Assembly (NCBI GenBank): GCA_963811255.1
Contig: CAWEQI010000003.1
Location: 1,824,310 to 1,888,309 of the forward strand
Reading direction: 5' to 3'
Length of the DNA: 64,000 nt
Source of the DNA: Croceibacterium_B sp963811255
Lineage (GTDB): Bacteria; Pseudomonadota; Alphaproteobacteria; Sphingomonadales; Sphingomonadaceae
The position numbers and the translations under genes were made by a program. Of the stretch, positions 17,357 through 25,581 are shown one piece after another. The stretch's first letter is position 1; every line of letters begins with the position of its first letter. The notes beneath the pieces are model-generated. The model saw nothing but the letters and a program-made list of their open reading frames with translations, was not told the DNA's origin and did no database searches.

Positions 17357-18031
17357 CTATTCGCTCGCTGGCTTGGACTTCGCCCCGCCGACGTTATAGG
17401 TTTCGCGCCACTGCTTTTCCGAGCCCATTCCGGCGGCGAAGGCGACGCGCAGGGCGTCGGCGAAGTTGCTGACCTCGAACTTGCTCATCACATTCGCGCG
17501 ATAGACCTCGACCGTGCGCGAGCTGATGCCGAGATCGTAGGCGATGGTCTTGTTGGGATAGCCGCAGGCAAGGCCTTCGAGCACTTCCTTTTCCCGCTCG
17601 GTCAGCTTGGCGACTTCGGTCTTGGCCCAGTCCTCGCGCTTGCGGGCGGCTTCGCGGTCTTCGACCCGGGCGAAGCCGGTTTCGATCGCTTCGAGCAGCC
17701 GCTCGCGGTTGAACGGCTTTTCGAGGAAATCGACCGCCCCGCCCTGCATCGCGCGTACCGCGGTCGAGATATCGCCGTGCCCCGTCAGCACGATCACCGG
17801 GAGGTTATAGCCGCGGCTGGCCATCTCCGCCTGCACCTGCAGCCCATCCATCCCCGGCATGCGCACGTCGAGCAGCACACAGGCGGGTTCGGCCTTGTCG
17901 GCGCCCTTGAGGAAGGCTTCGCCGTCTTCCCAGCGCTCGGTGCGATAGCCGTCCGCCCGCAGCAGAAAATCGAGCGAGCGGCGGATCGAATCCTCGTCAT
18001 CGACGATGTGCACCAGCTTGTTTTCGGCCAT
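17357..18031 (-). CDS. fixJ: response regulator, FixJ family
   Basis: This 224-residue two-component regulator has an N-terminal receiver (acidic pocket D11/D12, phosphorylated D55 in CVLLDVRMPGMDG, T83, K105 in FLEKPFNRE) and a C-terminal LuxR-type helix-turn-helix (about residues 145-205, LTEREKEVLEGLACGYPNK and SRTVEVYRANVMSKF). These are exact FixJ hallmarks. It is divergent from fixL, with starts about 110 bases apart, and phosphorelay with that kinase is expected. In the family FixJ activates fixK and low-oxygen genes; the cbb3/hemN set 12-17 kb away is a natural target but no fixK is in the window. Confidence 0.9.
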   Translation of the reverse strand: MAENKLVHIVDDEDSIRRSLDFLLRADGYRTERWEDGEAFLKGADKAEPACVLLDVRMPGMDGLQVQAEMASRGYNLPVIVLTGHGDISTAVRAMQGGAVDFLEKPFNRERLLEAIETGFARVEDREAARKREDWAKTEVAKLTEREKEVLEGLACGYPNKTIAYDLGISSRTVEVYRANVMSKFEVSNFADALRVAFAAGMGSEKQWRETYNVGGAKSKPASE

Positions 18032-18142
18032 GATCGGTTCCCGCCAAGTTCGTCCATGACGCTTTCGGCAAGACGCGCAGCATTTTCAAGTCTTGATAAC
18101 TTACGCTAACGAGGCATCTGGGGACCCGACGGGAGCCGACGA

Positions 18143-19288
18143 ATGCCTGCACGCCTAGCCTCGGAACTGCGCGAACGCGGCAGCGCCGCCCATTTGCGCT
18201 CGATCCTCGAGACTATCCCCGATGCGATGGTGGTGATCGACGAGACGGGCCACATCATCTCGTTCAGCAAGGCTGCCGAGCGGCTGTTCGGTTTTGCCGA
18301 AGCCGAACTGATCGGCGAAAACGTCAGCACTTTGATGCCCTCGCCCGACCGCGAGCGGCACGACGGTTACCTGAAGCGCTATCTCGAAACCGGCGAAAGG
18401 CGAATCATCGGCATCGGCCGGCTGGTTACCGGGCGCCGCCGCGACGGCACGACCTTTCCGATGGAGCTGTCGGTCGGCGAAACCAAGCTCGGCGAAGATC
18501 GGGTGTTCACCGGTTTCGTCCGCGACCTCACCGAGCGGCAGGAATACGAAAAGAAGGTCCACACGCTGCAGGACGAGCTGGCGCATGTCTCGCGCGTGAC
18601 GGCGATGGGCACGCTGGCAACCTCGATCGCCCACGAACTCAACCAGCCGCTGACCGCCATCGCCAATTACACCGAGACGGCGAGCGACTTGCTCGCAAAC
18701 CCGACTCCCGAGACGGTCGCCATAGTCCGCGAGGCGCTCGATCAATGCGCCAGCGAAGCCGTGCGCGCCGGGCAGATCGTCCGCCGGCTGCGCGACTACA
18801 TCTCGCGCGGCGAGACCGAGCGGCAGGTGGTCCCCCTGGCGCGGCTGGTCAACGAGGCCGCCGCGCTAGCCTTCGTGAGCACCGGCAGCCAGTCGATCGA
18901 CCTGACCGTCAAGATCGCCGAGCACGACCTCGTGCTGGTTGACCGGGTCCAGATACAGCAGGTGCTGCTGAATCTGATCCGCAACGCCGTGGAAGCGATG
19001 GGCGCGCTGTCACACGGTCGGCTGACGATCGCCGCAATCCGCCGCGAGCCGGGCTTCCTCGAAGTGATCGTGTCCGACAGCGGCCCGGGCCTGGCGCCGG
19101 AGATCGCCGCCAACCTGTTCGCCCCGTTCCAGAGCACCAAAGCGAGCGGCATGGGCGTGGGTCTTTCGATCAGCCGCACGATCATCGAGGCGCACGAGGG
19201 GCGCATCTGGGCCGACGAGTCGCCTTACGGTGGCACCTCGTTCCACTTCACGCTGCCCGATGCCGAGGGCGAAAGCGCGGAGGAGTAG
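18143..19288 (+). CDS. fixL: oxygen-sensing histidine kinase, FixL type
   Basis: This is a 381-residue soluble kinase. A PAS domain (about 15-135) contains the heme pocket: H73 in RHDGYLKRY aligns with the proximal heme ligand H200 of Bradyrhizobium FixL, R79 with R206, I88/I91 with I215/I218 and R93 with the distal R220 (IIGIGR). The position equal to H214 is Arg. A short coiled coil leads to the H-box SIAHELNQPL (H164), then an HATPase domain with N, G1 and G2 boxes (RNAVEA, DSGPGL, MGVGLS). No transmembrane segment is visible. Heme-based oxygen control of FixJ is the expected role. Confidence 0.9.
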   Translation: MPARLASELRERGSAAHLRSILETIPDAMVVIDETGHIISFSKAAERLFGFAEAELIGENVSTLMPSPDRERHDGYLKRYLETGERRIIGIGRLVTGRRRDGTTFPMELSVGETKLGEDRVFTGFVRDLTERQEYEKKVHTLQDELAHVSRVTAMGTLATSIAHELNQPLTAIANYTETASDLLANPTPETVAIVREALDQCASEAVRAGQIVRRLRDYISRGETERQVVPLARLVNEAAALAFVSTGSQSIDLTVKIAEHDLVLVDRVQIQQVLLNLIRNAVEAMGALSHGRLTIAAIRREPGFLEVIVSDSGPGLAPEIAANLFAPFQSTKASGMGVGLSISRTIIEAHEGRIWADESPYGGTSFHFTLPDAEGESAEE

Positions 19289-19289
19289 C

Positions 19290-19670
19290 CTAGGCGCCGG
19301 TGACGCCGTCGGGTTGCGAGCGGACGACGCGAAAGGGATAGGCAACCCCGTCAGGCTCGGTAATGGTTACGTAGTCGCCGATGCGCAGGGGATGCGCTTC
19401 GAGATGATAGACTTTTTCGTCATCGTCATCGCCGAGGGCATAGGAAAACATCCAGCCATCCCCGTTGCGCAGTAGGTAGCCGGTCTCGTCGGCCTCGTTC
19501 GGCCAAAATCTCCGCACCGTCGCCATCGCCGGTCGCTTGGCCAGCGCCGTCTCGTCGATCAGGCCGGCGGCGTCGAGCGGCACCCGCAGCATATATGCGC
19601 GGCTCGCCGATCCCTCCGGAAACTCCGGGGTCCGGGCCAGTTCCAGGCGCACGAGGTTCCACTTCGGCAT
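19290..19670 (-). CDS. hypothetical protein
   Basis: This is a 126-residue soluble protein starting MPKWNLVRLELARTPEFPEG, with acidic stretch ALGDDDDEKVYHLEAHPLRI and a C-terminal beta-rich part. No family is recognised. It converges on fixL with one base between the stops. ATG 19670 is chosen over upstream starts because the start of the longer frame has no plausible leader. A 7-bp inverted repeat (TTCCCAA-AGGCA-TTGGGAA, 19717-19735) lies about 47 bases upstream and may be an operator. Confidence 0.55.
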   Translation of the reverse strand: MPKWNLVRLELARTPEFPEGSASRAYMLRVPLDAAGLIDETALAKRPAMATVRRFWPNEADETGYLLRNGDGWMFSYALGDDDDEKVYHLEAHPLRIGDYVTITEPDGVAYPFRVVRSQPDGVTGA

Positions 19671-19889
19671 CGACGCAAGCTCACAATAGCGTTTCGCAGT
19701 ATGTGCGTTCCGCACCTTCCCAAAGGCATTGGGAAATATACGGAGTGACAAGTCTGCGTCCGGGTTTCGCAGGCGCCTTCCCGGGGCGGGGGAGCGGGAG
19801 GAGGGAAGAACGCCTGCGCATCGGGGTTATCGGGCATCCGGATCCTTCGTGGCATTCGCAAATGTACGGAGGTGCGCCACTGGGACCTT

Positions 19890-20768
19890 TCAGTCCCGCC
19901 ACTTGGCCCATTCGGCGCCGAGCCGTTCGGTCAGGCTCTCGGCGCTCTCGGCGAGCAGCCGGCGCGCCTCGCGCAGGCACTGCTCCTCCAGCGCGATCCG
20001 CTGCCGGCGAGCGAGGGCTTGTGCCGTCTCGACCTCGGCCGCGCTGCCGAAAGCATCGGGACTGCGGCGCAGGGCAGCTCCGAGCATGGCCAGGTCGTGG
20101 TGCTCGCCGAGGCGATCACCCACCTCTGCGGCGAGGTGGATTCGGGCCGCGAGTTCCTTCGGGTGCAGCGGACGCAGCAGTCGCATGTGGTGCCAGTGGT
20201 ATTTCACCCGCTTGCGCAGTTCGTGATAGCGGCTCGGCGCATGGCTCGTGCCGATCCGCTCCAGCGCAGTGCGGGCGCGCAGATAGGTCTGCATCAGGCC
20301 CGGCCCGATCGCTTCCCAGCCGTCTGCCGCCAGGCTCCAGTCGCCGACCCGCGCGCGCGCCAGGCGCAGCCGCTCGCGCACTTCGCCAAGGCGCTCGGCG
20401 GGATCTACGGCCTGTTCCTGCGCCTGCAGACCTTCCTTGAATCGAAACTGCGCCTGTTGGTCGATCTGCTCGAAATGCTGCGCAAGCTGCGCATAGGTGT
20501 CGCTCAGCACCGCCATTTCGCGCGCCCCGCCAAGTAGCCGGCCAATTTCGCGAAAATCGGCGTTCTCATCGGCATAGAGCTCGAACACCGGACGGACGAG
20601 GCGGACAAGGCCGCGCAGCTTCTTGCAGCGCTTGCGCACGTCGTGAATCGCCACCGAACGATCCTCGCCATCTTCGATCGAGGTAGCGGCCTTATCGATC
20701 TGCTCGCGCGCAATTCGGCGCACGGCGTGTTCGACCGAATGATCGTCGCTGCGGAAGCGATAGGCCAT
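19890..20768 (-). CDS. CHAD domain-containing protein
   Basis: This is a 292-residue, His- and Arg-rich all-helical protein. CHAD repeats are seen in AIHDVRKRCKKLRGLVRLVR (about residues 45-65) and YHELRKRVKYHWHHMRLLRP (about 185-205), the two conserved basic helices. CHAD domains bind polyphosphate. There is no fused CYTH domain. ATG 20768 is chosen; a GTG nine bases upstream is possible. A stem-loop (CGCAGGCG/CGCCTGCG, 19768-19818) lies downstream and may help termination. Confidence 0.9.
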   Translation of the reverse strand: MAYRFRSDDHSVEHAVRRIAREQIDKAATSIEDGEDRSVAIHDVRKRCKKLRGLVRLVRPVFELYADENADFREIGRLLGGAREMAVLSDTYAQLAQHFEQIDQQAQFRFKEGLQAQEQAVDPAERLGEVRERLRLARARVGDWSLAADGWEAIGPGLMQTYLRARTALERIGTSHAPSRYHELRKRVKYHWHHMRLLRPLHPKELAARIHLAAEVGDRLGEHHDLAMLGAALRRSPDAFGSAAEVETAQALARRQRIALEEQCLREARRLLAESAESLTERLGAEWAKWRD

Positions 20769-20886
20769 TGAACGCACTTTCCCAGAGGGATGTGCCGCGT
20801 CCTAGCCCTGGTCTCGACGACAAAAAACCCCAACTCGGCCTCACCACGTCTTTGCCGGCAGGGGCGTAGGCTGTAGAGGCGCAGCG

Positions 20887-21622
20887 ATGCACAAGCGCTT
20901 GCTGGTCTCGATCCACGACGTCGGACCGCGTTTTTCCGATGAGATCGATCGTCTGGCGGACCGGCTGGCCCGGCATCTGGGCGGACTGCAATTCGCGATG
21001 CTGGTCGTTCCCAACCATTGGGGCGAAAGCCCGCTCGCGGGCGATCGGCCGTTCGCCGAAAAACTGCGCCGGTGGGCCGATGCGCGGCGTCGAGATGTTC
21101 GTCCACGGCTGGTTCCATCGCGACACCGCGGAGCACTCCGGCGTCGCCGGGTTCAAGGCGCGGCATATGACCGCCGGCGAAGGCGAGTTCCTCGGCCTCT
21201 CCGCCGCCGAGGCCGGCCGGCGAATGGCCGACGGCAAGGCGCTGATCGAGGACATTATCGGCCGCCCGTCTGCCGGATTTGTCGCCCCGGCGTGGCTTTA
21301 CGGACCCGGCGCCCTGGAGGCGCTGGCGGCGAGCGGCTTTGCCTTGGCCGAGGACCACATGCGCGTGTGGCATCCCGCAACGGGCGCGACGCTGGCCCGC
21401 GGACCGGTGATTACCTGGGCCAGCCGAAGCACGATGCGAACGGCGTCGTCGCTGGCGTTCGCCGCCCTCGCCCGCACCGCTCTGCGGCCCCTTGAGACGG
21501 TGCGGGTGGCGGTCCATCCGGGTGACGTCGGCAAGTCCTCACTGCTCGCCAGCATCGATCGCACGCTAGACGGTTTTGCTTCACAACGACGCGTTAGCCG
21601 CTATTCGGCCCTGCTCGCCTGA
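20887..21622 (+). pseudogene. DUF2334-type polysaccharide deacetylase-like protein, frameshifted
   Basis: This encodes a soluble protein of about 244 residues. The first frame starts MHKRLLVSIHDVGPRFSDEI, with the DUF2334/deacetylase SIHDV metal-site segment, and LVVPNHWGE. The second frame carries VEMFVHGWFHRDT and FVAPAWLYGP, the other conserved deacetylase-like motifs. One extra C at 21085 (gat gcg c ggc gtc) separates the frames; removing it gives WADAGVEMFVHGWFH. The two halves together make a complete family member, so this is either a recent frameshift or a sequence error. Expected role is removal of an acyl group from a surface glycan. Confidence 0.75.
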
Positions 21623-21664
21623 CGCGTACCTGCGGACTCGGCCGCCAAATGGAGTCTTGAGCGC

Positions 21665-22831
21665 GTGCGAATTGTCGTTCCGATCCACAGCTTCGAGCCC
21701 GGAGGCGTCGAGCGCGTCGCGCTGCGGCTCGCCGCGGCCTGGCAGGCCAGCGGCGAAGACGTGACCGTGGTGCTCGGCCGCGACGAAGGAGACGGCCGCG
21801 TCGCGGAAGCTGATAGGCTGCGCTATCGCACCTACCGCTCGCTCGTGCGAACAGGGCGGTTCGAAACGCTGTGGATGATCCTCTGCCTCTATCGCTATTT
21901 GCGGCGCGAGCGCGCGGACGTCGTGTTTTGCCCGGGCAACACCTACACCGTCGTCTGCGCGGCGATGCGCCTGCTGCTGGGCGGCCAGAGCCCGCCGGTG
22001 GTCGCCAAGATCAGCAACGACTTGCGGCGTGCTGATCTGCCCGCCCCTTACAGGTGGGGGTACCACGCGTGGGTCCGCGCGCATGCATGGTTCATCGATC
22101 ACTTCGTCGCGCTGGCCGAGCCGATGGGCCCCGAGATTCTCGAGCAGGCCGGGATCGCGAGCGGACGGGTGTGGGTCATTCCCGATCCGGCGCTCACCAC
22201 GGCCGAGTTCGCGCGCCTGGCAGCCTTGGAGCGGCGTAAGTGCCCGCGCGACGGCGCGGTGATCGTCGGCGTCGGCCGCCTCGTCCGGCAAAAGAACTTC
22301 TCGCTGCTGCTGCGGGCGTTCGCCGCCGGCGCGGCGAGGGGCGACCGCTTGCTCATCGCCGGGGACGGTCCGGAGCTGCCGCGGCTGCAGCACCTCGCCG
22401 CGAAGCTCGGGATCAAGGAGCAGGTGTCGTTCTCCGGCCATTGCACCGACGTGCCCGGGCTGCTCGAAAGGGCCGACATGTTCGCCCTGTCGTCGGATTA
22501 CGAGGGAGTGCCGGCCGTTGTCGTCGAAGCCCTCGCCGCCGGGCTGCCGATCGTCGCCACCGACTGCAGCGCCAGCATGGACTGGCTGACCGGCCATGGT
22601 CGCGACGGCCTCGTCGTGCCGACCGGCTCGGTAGACGCTTTCGGCCGCGCCATGCGCAGGGTTCGCAATCTTCCGCTGCCGAGCGGCGACGGAAGGCAGC
22701 GCGCGGCCCGGTTCACAATCGAGAAAGCCGCCGCTACATATCTCGCGCTGTTCGAGGCAGTCCTGGAAAGTCCCAAGCGCTCCAACCGGAACGCACGAAC
22801 CAAACTGGAAGAGCGACCGCAGCTTTCATGA
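21665..22831 (+). CDS. family 4 glycosyltransferase
   Basis: This is a 388-residue cytoplasmic GT-B glycosyltransferase with a GTG start. N-terminal PIHSFEPGGVERVALRLAAA is the acceptor-side glycine loop. The C-terminal GT4 domain has VGVGRLVRQKNFSLLLRAF, IAGDGPELPRLQ and the EX7E-type SSDYEGVPAVVVEALAAGLP. It is followed by a strong terminator. It stands at the left edge of the envelope glycolipid-type region. Donor and acceptor are unknown. Confidence 0.88.
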   Translation: MRIVVPIHSFEPGGVERVALRLAAAWQASGEDVTVVLGRDEGDGRVAEADRLRYRTYRSLVRTGRFETLWMILCLYRYLRRERADVVFCPGNTYTVVCAAMRLLLGGQSPPVVAKISNDLRRADLPAPYRWGYHAWVRAHAWFIDHFVALAEPMGPEILEQAGIASGRVWVIPDPALTTAEFARLAALERRKCPRDGAVIVGVGRLVRQKNFSLLLRAFAAGAARGDRLLIAGDGPELPRLQHLAAKLGIKEQVSFSGHCTDVPGLLERADMFALSSDYEGVPAVVVEALAAGLPIVATDCSASMDWLTGHGRDGLVVPTGSVDAFGRAMRRVRNLPLPSGDGRQRAARFTIEKAAATYLALFEAVLESPKRSNRNARTKLEERPQLS

Positions 22832-22836
22832 GCCCC

Positions 22837-22860
22837 GCGCTCCGGCGAATACCGGAGCGC
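22837..22860 (+). terminator. rho-independent terminator after GT4 gene
   Basis: GCGCTCCGG-CGAATA-CCGGAGCGC is a perfect 9-bp GC-rich stem with a 6-nt loop, followed by CATTTTG. It begins 5 bases after the glycosyltransferase stop. Confidence 0.75.
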
Positions 22861-22886
22861 CATTTTGCCAGAGAGAAGAAATATAG

Positions 22887-23909
22887 GTGCTGCACATGGG
22901 GACCATGCCCCCCAGCGGCGTCATCATACGGACGACACAGAGGGAAGCCCGGACATTGGTATCTCTTGAGGACGGCGGCACCGTCTACCAGGCCTATCTC
23001 GTGCGCATGCCGAGCGACATGACCGCGGCGCTGCGACCGCAGGACCGACCGCGCTGGCCGGGCGGCGCCCGGCTGCTGAGCTCGATCCTCTCTCTGCTGA
23101 TCATCGCCGCGGTGATCTACGAGATCCGCGGCGTCGATCTGCACGCTATCCTGGCGCTGATCCCGGCCGCGCCGCTGTTCTGGATCGTGTTCGCCGCCAG
23201 CTACGTCGCCCAGCCGGTCAGCGAATGGGTGATCTTCCGCCGCCTGTGGGGCGTCGGGCCGGCGGCCTTCGGCGCCCTCGTTCGCAAGCTGATCTACAAC
23301 GAACTGCTGCTGGGGTATCTTGGCGAAGTGTACTTCTACGCCTGGGCGCGGCGGCGCCTGAAGCTGGAGGCGGCGCCGTTCGGGGCGGTCAAGGACGTGA
23401 CGATCCTTTCGGCCGTGGCGGGGAACATCATCACGATGTTCATGCTTGCCGTGGCCTGGCCGCTGACTTCGGCGACGGAGCTGGGCCTGCAGACCCGGCC
23501 GGTCGTGTTGTCGCTGGCGGTCGTGCTGGTCACCTCGATGGCGGCGCTGCTGTGGCGGCGGCAGATCTTCTCGCTGCCTCGGGCCGACCTGCGCTTCATC
23601 TTCGCGATGCATGTCGCCCGGGTCATCGTCGTGACCGGGCTTTCGGCGCTGCTGTGGCACATCGTCCTGCCGGGCATTCCGCTGGTGTGGTGGCTGCTGC
23701 TGGCGACGATCAGGCTGCTGATCTCGCGCCTGCCGTTCGTGCCCAACAAGGACGTGGTGTTCGCCGGGCTGGCGGTGTTCATGCTCGGCCACGACGTCGA
23801 AATCGCCTCGCTGCTGACGCTGATGGCCGGGCTGATCCTGCTGACACATCTTGCCGTGGGCACGACGTTTGCGGTGTCGGACCTGACGCGAAGGGAAGCG
23901 AGCGCATGA
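22887..23909 (+). CDS. multi-spanning membrane protein (flippase-like, LPG-synthase/AglD type)
   Basis: This protein of up to 340 residues has about eight hydrophobic segments and a topology like the UPF0104/lysylphosphatidylglycerol-synthase membrane domain. Examples are LSSILSLLIIAAVIYEIRGV, VYFYAWARRRLKLEA and LLWHIVLPGIPLVWWLLLAT. The start is uncertain: GTG 22887 follows a GAGAGAAGAAA stretch, while ATG 23007 gives a shorter N-terminus. The stop overlaps the next gene by four bases. Relatives act in lipid or glycan-lipid handling; no catalytic motif is evident. Confidence 0.7.
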   Translation: MLHMGTMPPSGVIIRTTQREARTLVSLEDGGTVYQAYLVRMPSDMTAALRPQDRPRWPGGARLLSSILSLLIIAAVIYEIRGVDLHAILALIPAAPLFWIVFAASYVAQPVSEWVIFRRLWGVGPAAFGALVRKLIYNELLLGYLGEVYFYAWARRRLKLEAAPFGAVKDVTILSAVAGNIITMFMLAVAWPLTSATELGLQTRPVVLSLAVVLVTSMAALLWRRQIFSLPRADLRFIFAMHVARVIVVTGLSALLWHIVLPGIPLVWWLLLATIRLLISRLPFVPNKDVVFAGLAVFMLGHDVEIASLLTLMAGLILLTHLAVGTTFAVSDLTRREASA

Positions 23910-24427
23910 TCGCGATGGCCGTTCTCGGCGCGTTTCCGCTGGTTGCCGCCGCCATCATTCCCTCGACGCCCGACCTGGGCAAGGCGGAGGGCCAGTGCCG
24001 CCCGAACGAACCCGGGCCGGCGCTGCTGGTCGACGTCATCGGCCTCAAGGACCGCAAGGGAAACCTCAAGCTCGAGGTCTATCCGGCGAACAATCACGAC
24101 TTCCTGCAGGACGACAACATCCTGGTCAGCGAAGGCAAAGTCTTTCGCCGGGTCGAAGTGCCGGTGCCGGTCGCCGGCCCGGTCGAGCTGTGCATACGCG
24201 TCCCCCGCCCTGGCCCTTATAGCGTGATGCTGCTCCACGACCGCGACCGCAACCGCAAGTTCGGGTGGACCGAGGACGGGGTGGGCTTTGCCGGCAATCC
24301 GCATCTCGGGTGGAGCAAGCCGAAGGCAAAGCATGCCGAAGTCATCGCCGGATCGGGCCTGACTAAGGTTCCGATCGTCCTCAATTATCGCCACGGCCTG
24401 GGCATGGCCCCGCTGAAGACAAAGTAG
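23906..24427 (+). CDS. DUF2141 domain protein, periplasmic
   Basis: This is a 173-residue protein with a signal peptide (MIAMAVLGAFPLVAAAII). The DUF2141 signature is clear: a beta-rich domain with VELCIRVPRPGPYSVMLLHD, then DRDRNRKFGW and GVGFAGNP, similar to a calcium-loop-like DxDxN pattern. ATG 23906 overlaps the preceding membrane-protein stop. A second DUF2141 gene lies at 28980-29480 in the inositol operon, so both operons may serve one envelope process. The biochemical role is unknown. Confidence 0.8.
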   Translation: MIAMAVLGAFPLVAAAIIPSTPDLGKAEGQCRPNEPGPALLVDVIGLKDRKGNLKLEVYPANNHDFLQDDNILVSEGKVFRRVEVPVPVAGPVELCIRVPRPGPYSVMLLHDRDRNRKFGWTEDGVGFAGNPHLGWSKPKAKHAEVIAGSGLTKVPIVLNYRHGLGMAPLKTK

Positions 24428-24431
24428 GCCG

Positions 24432-25580
24432 ATGCGGATCGTCGACGTTTCCGCCTTTTACTCGCCCCGCGGCGGCGGCGTGCGGACGTATATCGAGCAG
24501 AAGCTCCTCGCCGGTCCGCGCTTGGGCCACGACATCACCGTCCTGGCGCCCGGCGACCGATACGAGATCATCGAGCGCGGACCGAACGCGCGGATCGAGG
24601 TGCTGCCTTCCCCCCGGTTTCCGCTCGACCGCCGGTATTGGTACTTCGCCGATGAGCCGGCGCTGCACCGTGCACTCGACCGCGCCGAGCCCGATGTCGT
24701 CGAAGTCGGCTCGCCATGGCGCAGTCCGCTGATGGTCGCCCGCTGGCGAGCGGACGTACCGCGCGCGCTGATCATGCACGCTGATATCCTCTCGGCTTAC
24801 GCCTATCGCTGGCTCCAGCCGATCTTCAAGCGTCCGACCATCGATCGCCAGATGGAACGTTACTGGTCGCACTTGCGGCAGCTCGGCAGGCACTTCGACC
24901 GCGTGGTCTGCGCCAGCCGCGACCTCAGCTCTCGCCTGGTGGCGGGCGGCGTGGGCAACGTGACGACGGTGCCGATGGGGGTCGAGCCGGGGCTGTTCTC
25001 GCGTTCCTTGCGCGACCCCGCATTGCGAGCCAAGCTGCTCGAGCGGTGCGCGCTGCCGCCGAGCGCCCACCTGCTCCTCGCCGTCGGCCGCCTCGCGTCG
25101 GAGAAGCGCTGGCCGATGGTCATCGAAGCGGTCACCGCGGCCGCCCGATCGCGCCCGGTCGGCCTGGTAATGCTTGGCGAAGGCCGCGACAGCCGAGCGG
25201 TGCTCTCGGCGATCGGCGGCAATCCGCACATCCGGCTGTTCGAGCCCGAGCGCGACCGGAAGGCCTTTGCGCGGATCGTCGCCAGCGCCGACGCGCTGGT
25301 CCACGGATGCGAGGCCGAGACGTTCTGCATGGTCGCGGCCGAAGCGCGTGCCAGCGGCATTCCGGTCATCGTGCCCGATAGAGGCGGCGCGGCCGACCAC
25401 GCCCGGGCCGGCGGCTACACCTATCGGGCGGCAGACAGCCGCTCGGCGAGCGCGGCGATCCTGCAGGCGCTGGATGCTCCGTTCGAACCGATCGCGGCCC
25501 CGGCACGAACGATGGACGATCATTTCGCCGACCTGTTCGCCGACTACTCCGTCCTGATGTCCCAGCGTCGGGCGGCGTGA
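24432..25580 (+). CDS. family 4 glycosyltransferase
   Basis: This is a 382-residue GT-B enzyme. N-terminal MRIVDVSAFYSPRGGGVRTY is typical of GT4 enzymes close to GDP-mannose:inositol/diacylglycerol mannosyltransferases. The C-terminal domain has AVGRLASEKRWPMVIEAV, LGEGRDS and HGCEAETFCMVAAEARASG with the EX7E motif. It starts 4 bases after the DUF2141 gene and ends one base before the LptF-like gene, so it is part of that operon. A lipid-linked acceptor is plausible given the context, but not proven. Confidence 0.88.
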   Translation: MRIVDVSAFYSPRGGGVRTYIEQKLLAGPRLGHDITVLAPGDRYEIIERGPNARIEVLPSPRFPLDRRYWYFADEPALHRALDRAEPDVVEVGSPWRSPLMVARWRADVPRALIMHADILSAYAYRWLQPIFKRPTIDRQMERYWSHLRQLGRHFDRVVCASRDLSSRLVAGGVGNVTTVPMGVEPGLFSRSLRDPALRAKLLERCALPPSAHLLLAVGRLASEKRWPMVIEAVTAAARSRPVGLVMLGEGRDSRAVLSAIGGNPHIRLFEPERDRKAFARIVASADALVHGCEAETFCMVAAEARASGIPVIVPDRGGAADHARAGGYTYRAADSRSASAAILQALDAPFEPIAAPARTMDDHFADLFADYSVLMSQRRAA

Positions 25581-25581
25581 C

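Noticed and set aside
18086..18096. TCAAGTCTTGA palindrome and TTGAT half-site between fixJ and fixL
   Set aside because: The palindrome spacing is wrong for FNR/FixK (one base instead of four) and the TTGAT half has no matching right half. Could be a regulator site but nothing supports a specific name.
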